Shown: positions 27,342 through 35,402 of the stretch, in pieces
How the letters are laid out: the number at the start of each line of letters is the position of its first letter
How positions within the stretch are numbered: position 1 is the first letter of the stretch
DNA from: Niabella drilacis
GTDB taxonomy: Bacteria > Bacteroidota > Bacteroidia > Chitinophagales > Chitinophagaceae
Direction of reading: 5' to 3'
DNA length: 64,000 nt
Assembly: GCF_900101395.1 (NCBI RefSeq)
Contig: NZ_FMZO01000002.1
Location: forward strand, 199,840 to 263,839
Notes under the pieces: model-generated
Seen by the model: only the letters and a program-made list of their open reading frames with translations
The model's database searches: none
What the model was told of the DNA's origin: nothing
Position numbers and translations under genes: made by a program

Positions 27342-27487
27342 GCCGCGTGTTTATAGCAAGGTATTGAAGAGAAAAGCCGGCTCCTGTAGGAGCCGCGTAA
27401 AATTTCCGACCCAACAAACACGCGGCTCCTACGGGAGCCGGGTTGATAAAACAGCAGCGTACTATAAACACGCTGCTCCTCAGGAGC
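27342..27487. repeat. Cluster of three hairpins built from one inverted element
   Basis: Three hairpins lie within 146 bp: GGCTCCT-GT-AGGAGCC (27379-27394), GGCTCC-TACG-GGAGCC (27424-27439) and GCTCCT-C-AGGAGC (27475-27487). The flanks also match: GCGTGTTTATAG (27345-27356) is the exact reverse complement of CTATAAACACGC (27462-27473). The element therefore has nested symmetry, like a REP/REPIN or small palindromic mobile repeat. It fills much of the 555-bp gap (27020-27574) before the next gene; the rest of the gap holds nothing I can support. Confidence 0.75.
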
Positions 27488-27574
27488 TGAACAATGCTGA
27501 AATTAGATGCGTTTGCCCTGATAACGAGGACCTTTCCGGGCAGGATGTGTTTTATTAATGGTATTTTTGAAAGA

Positions 27575-28795
27575 ATGAAAAAAGCATCCGTTTTAGTAGT
27601 CCTTTTCTTTTCTGTGATCCGGGTACTTGCGCAAAGCGGGCCGGAGAAGCATATATTCCCTTTAAGATTGGACGAACGTAAGATATCGATTACGCAGCTT
27701 CAGCCAATGATCAATGAAATGGGCGCCAACAGGATTGTGGGGCTGGGAGAGGGTACACATGGAACAAAAGAGTTTAATGATCTCCGGATCAGCCTTATCA
27801 AAGAACTGATAGAAAACAAAGGGTTTCGGATCATTTGCTTTGAGAACGCCTTTGGGGATGCTTATTATTTTAATGAGATCGTTAATTCATCCGGGTCTAT
27901 AAAAGAGGGGATGAAGAAATATTTGCTCTCGTTATGGCAAAATGAAGAAATTGAAACCCTTTTTGAGTGGATAAGGGAATATAATCGAAGTCATTCAGAA
28001 AAAGTTTCCGTTTCAGGAATGGATTTTAATTACCTCGCAAACGCTGCAGGGATTATAATCAATGAATCAAAAAAAGCAAACTTATACCCATTAGCATCAT
28101 TAGCAAACGATCTTTATAGGGAAGCATTGCAATACGATGCTGCCTGGGACGCCCAAATGAAAGGGTTAGACAGATCCCGGTGGGGGGGGCAGCTAAAAAG
28201 TATACGATCCATCCTGCAACAAATTGACAGCTCAATCAAAGTGGATAAACTCCCTGTTTCGGAGCTGCTTCAAACCGCGGTATTGAGTGTAAGGGCCTGG
28301 AGCACCGGAGAGAGAGGCAGGGACCGGAGTATGGCACTGATGGCTGTGCAGATCGCTAAAAATAGTAAAATGATCATATGGGCACATTCGGTACATCTTG
28401 CGCTGAAGTCCCCGTTTAAAGATAATAGCGTTGGTGGGTGTGGGGGCTATATAAAACAGGAGGTACCTGAATATTATTCCCTGGGCATGGGGACGGCAGC
28501 TGGAAAATATGGGGGATTTGATGACCGGTTTGATACGCGGACGAACGTCATGAAAAGGTTTGTTCTGCCAGATGTAAAACATCCCAGCTGGGATGAATAT
28601 TTTTTCAATATGAAACTCCCCGCTTTTTTTGCGGACCTCCGCAATGCTGAGAAAGGGACAAGGTCACTCCCGCTGCGCCTTATTGGCTATGGCCCTCCCC
28701 AGCGTATTTCTTATAGCGATGCTATAAAACTGGAGGAATTATTTGATGGGTATATATTCATCAGCAAAACCAATGCACCCGGATATTTCCGTTAA
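27575..28795 (+). CDS. Erythromycin esterase family protein (exported)
   Basis: A 406-residue member of the erythromycin-esterase (EreA/EreB-like) superfamily. The conserved active-site motif GLGEGTHGTKEF is present (Glu59, His62), followed by ICFENAFGD, SVSGMDFNYLAN and IIWAHSVHLAL. I chose the ATG at 27575 because it starts at a clear signal peptide (MKKASVLVVLFFSVIRVLAQ). An in-frame ATG at 27494 would add 27 residues unlike any leader. Many superfamily members do not act on macrolides, and export to the periplasm or surface is unusual for a resistance esterase. I call only the family, not resistance. It is convergent with the barrel-protein gene 54 bp downstream. Confidence 0.85.
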   Translation: MKKASVLVVLFFSVIRVLAQSGPEKHIFPLRLDERKISITQLQPMINEMGANRIVGLGEGTHGTKEFNDLRISLIKELIENKGFRIICFENAFGDAYYFNEIVNSSGSIKEGMKKYLLSLWQNEEIETLFEWIREYNRSHSEKVSVSGMDFNYLANAAGIIINESKKANLYPLASLANDLYREALQYDAAWDAQMKGLDRSRWGGQLKSIRSILQQIDSSIKVDKLPVSELLQTAVLSVRAWSTGERGRDRSMALMAVQIAKNSKMIIWAHSVHLALKSPFKDNSVGGCGGYIKQEVPEYYSLGMGTAAGKYGGFDDRFDTRTNVMKRFVLPDVKHPSWDEYFFNMKLPAFFADLRNAEKGTRSLPLRLIGYGPPQRISYSDAIKLEELFDGYIFISKTNAPGYFR

Positions 28796-28849
28796 AGGTT
28801 ATAACGGCGGCGCCCTGCTAAAGGCCCGGCTGCCCCTGACTGACACAGA

Positions 28850-31774
28850 TTAACCCGCCCTTTTAGCCCTGCCTCCAAATTGCCTGGGAAAATAGGAAAG
28901 CGTAAATTGAAAGTAGCGTTGCAATCCCTGCGACACGGTAGTAGTTGTTGTGCTTCCGCTTGAATAGCTATTCACCGTCTGGTTTTGTCCCAGGATATTG
29001 AATACGGATACCCGGGTTTCAAACATTTTTTTCTTTTTGGGAAAGACGTAACCCGCAAAAGCGTCCCAATTGATATTCCGGATGGGCTGCTGGTTTACTG
29101 AAATATTTTTGTTGTAACGGAAGCTGTTGCTTAAGGTGAAATTTTTGGGTACTTTGAGGGTAAACCTTGCTGCAGTATTATACGATTGAGTCCTGGTAGG
29201 GGTATAGGCGCTGCGATCACCGTGCTGCTCGGCATTTGTTTTTGAAATGGACTGCTGTATGGATACGTCGATTATTCCAGGTGCATTAAAGGAAAGCGTA
29301 ATATTGTGATTGAGCCGGTCATTTTTGTAGGTTAACAGGTCGCCATCGATATATTGCGGCCCGCGCGCACTCCCCCAATTCCCGTTATAGCTGAGCTGAT
29401 AAATATTTTTTCGTACCGGGTGCGATATATTCAGATTTGTACCTCCGTTAAAGGAGTTGCTGACGCCGGCACCGGCAGCGTAATAAACACTGCCTGTGGC
29501 ATAGCCGCCGCTGGTGTTTGCCTGGATGGTCGTTTTGTTGAACATCAGCGACAGACCCGCATTGAAACCCGTGTTAAACATTTTTGATCCCGGGGTATTA
29601 ATAAAATAGGTAGTAGTGCCTCCATTGCCGTCATAGATCGTACTGTCTGATATGCCGTTCCGTTCTTTATTATAACCCAGGTTTAATGCCGCGTTGTACG
29701 AGTTCTTTCTTTCAAAGCCGCCGTTTTTATTATAAGCGAAGCTAAAGTTATAGACATTGTTGAACCTTGATTTTAAGTTGGGGTTACCCACAATCATGCG
29801 ATACCGGTTGGCTGCACTGTCCTGTATGGGATATAGCTGATCAATGGTAGGAGCTGTTGCTGAACTGTTATGTGTCAGGTTCATATTGATATTGGCACCT
29901 TCTGTTTTGTAATAGTTATAGGAAATACCGGATGCCGGTGTAAAAAAGTTATAAATAAATGTACGGTTGCGATAGCTGAGTGTAGAAACATTCCGCTGGT
30001 ACAGCAACTGGTTCTGCAGGTTGGTGCTGATCTGTATGGTACGCCTGAACCGGTCGGTAATGTTTTTGGTGAACGTTTTTGCCAGCTGCAGGCCGGTCCT
30101 GTTGTTAATATTTGTGGTGCTGCTGAGGTTGGAAAGGTTGTTGTTCCGGTTATAGGTATGGGTAACCGTATCCCGGTCGGCGACATCGGCGTTTATTTCT
30201 GATCCGGAGTACTGGGTATTATTATTGAGGCCCATGTTGATATTCCAGAAATTATGATCCTTTAACAGCAGTTGCCGCAGCCCGCCATAATTCAGTCCCA
30301 GGTTGCCGTTCAGGTTTGAGTTCCTGTTAACATATTTCCTGTCGTAGAGGTCTGTATAAATACTGTCCGTCAGTGCATCGAAACGGCTATAGGTATTACT
30401 GTTGCTCAGGGTAGTGCCGTAACCGATGGCGTAATTGGCTGAAAAGTTTTTCGGTCCCGGATCCTCATTTATTGAGGTGTTGCTATAGTTTCCACTGAGA
30501 TTAAGATCGTTGCGATAGCTATCGGCCTGCGATCGGTTGGATGAGCGGCTTGCCGGTATTGAATCGTTCCTGTATGAAATGCCGGTTCCTTCAGTTTCCG
30601 AACTGGAATGGGTACGGCGATAGGAAACATTGGTTGAAAAAGATCTTTCTTTTTTGCGGGAATTATACGCCCCCCTTAGTGATTGGGATAGCGAGCGCGA
30701 GAGGCTGTAACCGTTGTTGAGGTCGGTGAATTTAGTGTTGCCCAGGTTCCTTACAGTAGTGCGGTTGTTTACGGAGCTATTCCTGTCTCCGGTTATTAAG
30801 TACTGCCCGGTCAATGATTTTTCATTATAAAAATCGGTTACTTCTTTAAGGTTTTTCCGGTAATCGACTCCCGTATTCCAGTTGTTTTGGATGTTCAGGT
30901 CTTTGTTTTGCAGTACAGGTTCTATGTTGCCCAGTGCTTTCCGGGTATTGCTGACGGTAGCATTGAAACCAAGGTTCGATCCTTTATTATACACCTGCAT
31001 AGACATATCCGCGCCATAGCTTTTGTTGGTTCCGGCCCTGGCAGTCGTGTTGCCGAAATGGCCTTTACGTTTATCTGGTTTTAGCTTTATATTCATTACT
31101 ACCGCGGTATCCTTCTGCATATCTTCGATTTTCTGTTTATAGAAATCGCGCTCCTGGTATACCTGTATTTTATCAATGGCATGCTTTGGCAGGTTCTTCA
31201 GCGCCATATTAAAGCTACCGTCAAAAAAGGGCTTACCATCTACATACAGCTTCTTTACCTTTTTGCCGTTTACGGTAATGGTGCTATCCTGCCAGCGGGC
31301 TACCCCGGGTGTTCTTAACAGGATTTCCTCTGCAACCTCAGTGGAATCCAGCCGGATGCCGGCCGGGTTGATTTCCAGGGTGTCGCCATTGAGGGTTACC
31401 GGGGCTATGGTCTTTACAATCACTTCTTCCAATACCTGGCCGGTATCTCTTACCAGGCTTATAGTGCGGAGGTTGAGACCGCTTTTTGCAGAATCCAGGT
31501 AAAGATCTGCTATATGGGATACAAAGCCGGTATGGCTGACGGAAATATACAAGGGTGTTTTCAGGGGCAGCTCTTTTATTTCAAAGAGCCCTTGTTCTCC
31601 GGTTACCTGGTAATTGATGGCGGCGGAGTCGGCTTTTTTAAAAACAGTAACGGTTGCAGCAGGAAGACCGCTGCTGTCAATGGAACTAAGCACCCTGCCG
31701 TTAATAATACCTTTGTTTTGGGCAGGGGATGCCAGCTGAAGAAACAGTAACAGGATAACAGGCAGCAGTTTCAT
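28850..31774 (-). CDS. TonB-dependent-receptor-like outer-membrane beta-barrel protein
   Basis: A 974-residue outer-membrane protein with a signal peptide (MKLLPVILLLFLQLASPAQ), a carboxypeptidase-regulatory-like domain (about 22-110; GIINGRVLSSIDSSGLPAATV) and a plug-like region (about 115-230; LLRTPGVARWQDSTITVNGK and LYVDGKPFFDG). A long Asn/Ser/Tyr-rich beta-barrel follows (OMP beta-barrel family 3 style). TonB-box and SusC features are absent, so it is not a SusC protein. It starts 7 bp after the beta-propeller gene on the same strand, so the two are one transcription unit. Substrate is unknown. The two genes may form an exported complex, as for propeller/receptor pairs in other Bacteroidota. 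Confidence 0.85.
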   Translation of the reverse strand: MKLLPVILLLFLQLASPAQNKGIINGRVLSSIDSSGLPAATVTVFKKADSAAINYQVTGEQGLFEIKELPLKTPLYISVSHTGFVSHIADLYLDSAKSGLNLRTISLVRDTGQVLEEVIVKTIAPVTLNGDTLEINPAGIRLDSTEVAEEILLRTPGVARWQDSTITVNGKKVKKLYVDGKPFFDGSFNMALKNLPKHAIDKIQVYQERDFYKQKIEDMQKDTAVVMNIKLKPDKRKGHFGNTTARAGTNKSYGADMSMQVYNKGSNLGFNATVSNTRKALGNIEPVLQNKDLNIQNNWNTGVDYRKNLKEVTDFYNEKSLTGQYLITGDRNSSVNNRTTVRNLGNTKFTDLNNGYSLSRSLSQSLRGAYNSRKKERSFSTNVSYRRTHSSSETEGTGISYRNDSIPASRSSNRSQADSYRNDLNLSGNYSNTSINEDPGPKNFSANYAIGYGTTLSNSNTYSRFDALTDSIYTDLYDRKYVNRNSNLNGNLGLNYGGLRQLLLKDHNFWNINMGLNNNTQYSGSEINADVADRDTVTHTYNRNNNLSNLSSTTNINNRTGLQLAKTFTKNITDRFRRTIQISTNLQNQLLYQRNVSTLSYRNRTFIYNFFTPASGISYNYYKTEGANINMNLTHNSSATAPTIDQLYPIQDSAANRYRMIVGNPNLKSRFNNVYNFSFAYNKNGGFERKNSYNAALNLGYNKERNGISDSTIYDGNGGTTTYFINTPGSKMFNTGFNAGLSLMFNKTTIQANTSGGYATGSVYYAAGAGVSNSFNGGTNLNISHPVRKNIYQLSYNGNWGSARGPQYIDGDLLTYKNDRLNHNITLSFNAPGIIDVSIQQSISKTNAEQHGDRSAYTPTRTQSYNTAARFTLKVPKNFTLSNSFRYNKNISVNQQPIRNINWDAFAGYVFPKKKKMFETRVSVFNILGQNQTVNSYSSGSTTTTTVSQGLQRYFQFTLSYFPRQFGGRAKRAG

Positions 31775-31781
31775 AGGCGCA

Positions 31782-33065
31782 TTAATCTTCTTTGGGTTTT
31801 AAGCGAAGAATGACCGGGTTATCTGCCGGCTTACCGGTTTTATAGAACCGGGCCAGGGTTTTTTCGTATTGCGGGTTCATTTTTGCAGCGCCCTTTTTCA
31901 AATTAAAAAGTGCTCTTGCCGAAAGGCCCTGGTAAATGTTTTTTTCGTCAAATGCCAGTACCGGCCCCTGCAGGGGGAACAGAAAACTGCTGCTGTCCGC
32001 TTTTAATTTGCTGCGGTCGTAAAGTCGATTTTCTTTTTTGTCGAAAACATAGTAATTGTAATTGCCAAAAGGTTGCCGCACATTAAAAAAAAGGAACCGT
32101 TCCAGGTTCGCAAAATTGTTGACGGTATTCATATTGCTTCCCAAAAGACTTCCACCGCTGCCGGCCCTGGTGCTAATGGTGATACTGCCAAAAGAGATCT
32201 GGTCAACCGGGGCAAAGGAAAACGCGTTCGGCATAGATGCCGCGGGCCGCATTTTAGATCCGGCTATTTCATACATTGCGGCTATCGAGTCCGGCGTGAG
32301 CCTGTAAATGAAAGGTTGAAAGGGGCGTGATATAAAAAGCACCGAGTCATTTAAAGTAGGAAAAAAGCTGCACTGGTGGGCTGTACGGCCATAAAAAACT
32401 GAATCGGTCTTTGTGTGGTACGGGAAATACTCCCGGACGACGCTGTCTTCATTCATCACTTTTAACTCATGATCCTGCATTTCTGTGTTCTGGGCATCGG
32501 ACCGGATAAAGCTGAATATAAATTTGCGGCTGCCTAAAGAAACGGGATTGGCAAGCAGGTATGCCGGTGCGGGTACGATTTCAGTGCGTAGCGCAGGCAG
32601 ATCGTTGAGATAAAGCCGGGTAGCGCTTACCAGTGTGGAGGGTTTTGATCCCTGGTCCTTTGCCAGGTGTGCCTGTAGTTTTGTAAGTGTAAGATTGTAA
32701 TTTTTATGCTGGCTAAAAATAAGCAGGGCATTACGGGACTTGTCCTGCTGAATGAAATGAATACGGTAACGTTTGGGGGCGTTTTTATATTTTGTAATAA
32801 ATTTCCCCTGCTTATCAAAGAAAAGGATCGCATCTGTATCCGTATCCAGGATGATGAAATATTTATCCGTTACCACCAGTTGTTTGATGATCCCGAAAAT
32901 CGATTGATGGCTTGTTTCCAGTGGAATGAACTCAGTTTCATCAAAAATGCCGGAGCGGGTAGTATCTTTGGCTTTTGCCGGGTCTAATAATACCGGCCGG
33001 GGCTGGGTATATACCATACTCCAGGTTCCGATAAGCAAACCCAATAGCATTAGTTTTTTTATCAT
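31782..33065 (-). CDS. Exported 6-bladed beta-propeller protein
   Basis: A 427-residue protein with a signal peptide (MIKKLMLLGLLIGTWSMVYTQ). The N-terminal segment FDETEFIPLETSHQSIFGII, followed by TDKYFIILDTDTDAILFFDKQ, matches the Bacteroidota 6-bladed beta-propeller family (NHL/BF2222-like). Blades continue to about residue 380 without catalytic motifs. It is the first gene of a two-gene unit with the outer-membrane barrel protein, suggesting a periplasmic or surface partner. Ligand and role are unknown. Confidence 0.78.
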   Translation of the reverse strand: MIKKLMLLGLLIGTWSMVYTQPRPVLLDPAKAKDTTRSGIFDETEFIPLETSHQSIFGIIKQLVVTDKYFIILDTDTDAILFFDKQGKFITKYKNAPKRYRIHFIQQDKSRNALLIFSQHKNYNLTLTKLQAHLAKDQGSKPSTLVSATRLYLNDLPALRTEIVPAPAYLLANPVSLGSRKFIFSFIRSDAQNTEMQDHELKVMNEDSVVREYFPYHTKTDSVFYGRTAHQCSFFPTLNDSVLFISRPFQPFIYRLTPDSIAAMYEIAGSKMRPAASMPNAFSFAPVDQISFGSITISTRAGSGGSLLGSNMNTVNNFANLERFLFFNVRQPFGNYNYYVFDKKENRLYDRSKLKADSSSFLFPLQGPVLAFDEKNIYQGLSARALFNLKKGAAKMNPQYEKTLARFYKTGKPADNPVILRLKPKED

Positions 33066-33087
33066 AGTAGAAGCCTCATCCGTATAT

Positions 33088-33095
33088 CAAATGTA
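33088..33095 (-). promoter_or_regulatory. -7 box of the propeller/barrel operon
   Basis: On the minus strand TACATTTG matches TAnnTTTG exactly, 22 bp before the propeller start codon. No convincing -33 TTG was found at standard spacing. Confidence 0.45.
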
Positions 33096-33205
33096 CGGGG
33101 CAAATGCAGATACGGCTTCTTTTTTTATATAGCAATTTGTTAATTCTGCGGGTGATTGGCACTGTTGCGCCCCGCCTCTTTTACAGCGGCAAGGGCTCTT
33201 TGGTG

Positions 33206-34093
33206 CTATTTATTCTTAAAGTGTTTGGGTGAGATGCCCATGATCTTTTTAAAAACCCTTGAAAAATGATACTGGTCTTCATAGCCCAGGCTGTAAGAGA
33301 TGGTTTTAATATTGTGCGAACGGTCCATCAGCATCTGGCAGGCCTTCTGTATCTTAAGAGAGGTAAACAGATGAATAGGGCTGGATTTGACCTGTTTTTT
33401 AAATAATGAAGAAAGATGCGAGGATGAAAGCCCTACTGCCGCGCTGATCTCATCCAAACGGAGGGGCTTGTCCAGGTTCTGTTTCATAAATGTAATACAC
33501 TGCTGAATGACGTCGTTTTCATTAACCGATAACTTTATTTGGGTATTCAGGAAAGAAGAAAGATATGCATGTACGCAACTGCAGCCGTAAATAAGGTTGT
33601 CCGCATTGTCCGGCAGCTCCAGGTGCTGGAGGATATCATAGAATATCAGGTGCCGTGAAGTACTGACTGCGGCACTCACCGGAGCCTTCCCCTGTATTTT
33701 TGTAAGCAGCTGGTAATAAAACCCGGCATCAGCGCCGCAAAAGTGGAGCCAGTAAATGCTCCAGGGATCCTTTTCGTGTGCGCCATAGTAATGTGCGGTT
33801 CCCGGGGGAATAATAAAAAATTCATTGGACTTTACTTCGTATCGTTTGTTTGCTATCGAATACCAGCCTTTTCCCTTTACGCAATGAATTAAAATATACT
33901 GGGTGCAGCCCTTTGGGCGCTCCCGCTCGTGGTGTGCGGCAAGCGGGTAATACCCCATATCTGTAATGTAGAGGTTTTTGCAGAAAACATGCTGAGCGCA
34001 AAATCTTACTTTCACCTGCGGAAGAATACAGGCCAGCTGGCCTTCAAAGCCTTCCTTTTTTTTTTGAGCACTGCTTGTGTTGACTGGCTTCAT
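33206..34093 (-). CDS. AraC family transcriptional regulator
   Basis: A 295-residue regulator with an N-terminal cupin-type sugar-sensing domain (about 40-150; YILIHCVKGKGWYSIANKRY, FFIIPPGTAHYYGAHEKDPW) and a C-terminal double helix-turn-helix (about 190-293; LDEISAAVGLSSSHLSSLFK and YSLGYEDQYHFSRVFKKI). It is divergent from the SGNH hydrolase gene that opens a plus-strand sugar-use locus. The shared region contains tandem TATCCAT elements 21 bp apart, the spacing expected for an AraC dimer or tandem sites. It probably activates that locus and regulates itself. The inducer is likely a sugar, but none can be named. Confidence 0.92.
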   Translation of the reverse strand: MKPVNTSSAQKKKEGFEGQLACILPQVKVRFCAQHVFCKNLYITDMGYYPLAAHHERERPKGCTQYILIHCVKGKGWYSIANKRYEVKSNEFFIIPPGTAHYYGAHEKDPWSIYWLHFCGADAGFYYQLLTKIQGKAPVSAAVSTSRHLIFYDILQHLELPDNADNLIYGCSCVHAYLSSFLNTQIKLSVNENDVIQQCITFMKQNLDKPLRLDEISAAVGLSSSHLSSLFKKQVKSSPIHLFTSLKIQKACQMLMDRSHNIKTISYSLGYEDQYHFSRVFKKIMGISPKHFKNK

Positions 34094-34141
34094 GGAACGA
34101 ACCGTTTTTTATTGCGGAACAACCGCCCGGGTAATAGTGGT

Positions 34142-34179
34142 GTAAATGTATCCATATTTTTGATAAGGATATCCATTCT
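34142..34179. promoter_or_regulatory. Putative AraC operator overlapping the araC-family promoter
   Basis: Two copies of TATCCAT (34149-34155 and 34170-34176) are exactly 21 bp apart, two helical turns. The right copy lies in TAAGGATATCCATTCT (34164-34179), which recurs identically at 35339-35354. On the minus strand TACATTTA (34142-34149), a 7/8 match to TAnnTTTG, abuts the left half-site, so binding would affect transcription of the regulator itself. Confidence 0.6.
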
Positions 34180-34271
34180 GCTGGGCCCCTGGTATTTTTC
34201 TACTGCATTGCGTTCCCTGCGGAGCAGCCTGGAGTTCCGGCGTAAAAAAAAGTGAAAAGGTAAAAAATGTT

Positions 34272-34310
34272 ACGGATCCATCCCGTTTACCTTTTATCTG
34301 CGCATCTTTG
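34272..34310 (+). promoter_or_regulatory. Promoter of the SGNH hydrolase gene
   Basis: The -7 element CATCTTTG (34303-34310) is preceded by TTTACCTTTTAT and a degenerate operator-like ACGGATCCATCCC. The same order of elements occurs before the sugar-porter gene (35339-35381). The leader to the start codon is about 118 nt. Confidence 0.5.
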
Positions 34311-34428
34311 CGTAGCTGCCATCACTGCCGTATGAACAGCTGGGATCATTGAACAGCTGGTATCTCTTAGCCATGCCGGGCAGTTTTATGATGGCGGCAG
34401 CCTTATATCAACGAATAAAAAACAGGGA

Positions 34429-35148
34429 ATGAAAAACGGGATCGCTCATTTATTGCTGCTCCTTTTTACCTTACCGGCAATCATGGCCGTCCGGGCCCAG
34501 GCGGATCCGCAAACCTACCTGGGAGAACTGAAGGCCGCACTGGGAAAAAAATGGCCGGCAAACCGCACCATTAACCTGGTGTTTCACGGGCATTCTGTTC
34601 CCAGTGGCTATTTTCAAACGCCTGCTGTGCATACGCTTGAGGCCTATCCGCACCAGGTATTGCAGCAACTGAAGGAGCTGTACCCCTACGCCGTCATTAA
34701 TGTGATCACCACTTCCATTGGAGGTGAAAACTCCGTACAGGGACGGAAACGGTTGAAGAAGGATGTGCTGCCGCATTGCCCCGATGTATTGTTCATCGAC
34801 TATGCCCTTAACGACCGGGCCATTGGCCTGGAAGCATCCCGTATCGCTATGGAAAAGATGATCCGGCAGGCATTGAAAAAGAAAATAAAGGTCATCCTGA
34901 TGACAGCTTCCCCGGACCTGGCGGTGGATCTCCTCAAACAGGATAATATACTAAACCAATTCAGTCAGCAGCTGATCCGGCTGGCCGCAAAATACAGGAT
35001 CGGTCTTGCAGACAGCTATGCCGCGTTCTATGAGCAGGCCCGGAGTGGCAAAGACGTTCGCGATTACATGGCGCAAAGCAACCATCCCAATGAGAAAGGG
35101 CACCGGCTGATCGCAGATCGTATCATGCAATGGTTTCAGACAAAATAA
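34429..35148 (+). CDS. Secreted SGNH/GDSL-family hydrolase (esterase type)
   Basis: A 239-residue exported hydrolase with a signal peptide ending near residue 24 (LFTLPAIMAVRAQA). SGNH blocks are visible with variations. Block I is FHGHSVPSG with nucleophile Ser56 (GHS instead of GDS). The Gly block is ITTSIGGENS, the Asn block is IDYALND, and block V is SNHPNEKGH with the catalytic His. The usual Asp three residues before that His is Gln here. Relatives deacetylate or de-esterify polysaccharides. The gene is divergent from the AraC regulator and opens the sugar locus, so it probably removes acyl groups from a glycan. A 254-bp gap with its own promoter separates it from the transporter. Confidence 0.82.
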   Translation: MKNGIAHLLLLLFTLPAIMAVRAQADPQTYLGELKAALGKKWPANRTINLVFHGHSVPSGYFQTPAVHTLEAYPHQVLQQLKELYPYAVINVITTSIGGENSVQGRKRLKKDVLPHCPDVLFIDYALNDRAIGLEASRIAMEKMIRQALKKKIKVILMTASPDLAVDLLKQDNILNQFSQQLIRLAAKYRIGLADSYAAFYEQARSGKDVRDYMAQSNHPNEKGHRLIADRIMQWFQTK

Positions 35149-35338
35149 GCTGGGGTTAACGGGAAAATGATCAATAAGCCCCCGGGTTCCGGGGGGCAAA
35201 GAAACGCCCTGCAACAGGCGCAGCAATTGTTGCGGGAACGTATAACAGCCGTCTTTTTACGGTTTATGGAAGGAGGCAACCGGGAGGATCGATGAATGGC
35301 ATGCCATGCCTGCTTCATAAGATCATCCTTTTTTTTCG

Positions 35339-35381
35339 TAAGGATATCCATTCTATTTACCTTTTTATGTACGCATCTTTG
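35339..35381 (+). promoter_or_regulatory. AraC operator and promoter of the sugar-porter operon
   Basis: TAAGGATATCCATTCT (35339-35354) is identical to the element at 34164-34179. A degenerate second half-site CATCCTT lies 21 bp upstream of its TATCCAT (35324-35330). TTTACCTTTTTAT and the -7 element CATCTTTG (35374-35381) follow, 22 bp before the start codon. The operator ends about 20 bp upstream of the -7 box, a normal class-II activator position. Confidence 0.6.
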
Positions 35382-35402
35382 TGCTCCTAAAATCGCTTCA
35401 GT

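Noticed and set aside
27575-28795. Macrolide-resistance gene
   Set aside because: Only superfamily motifs are present, and the protein is exported, which does not fit a cytosolic macrolide esterase.
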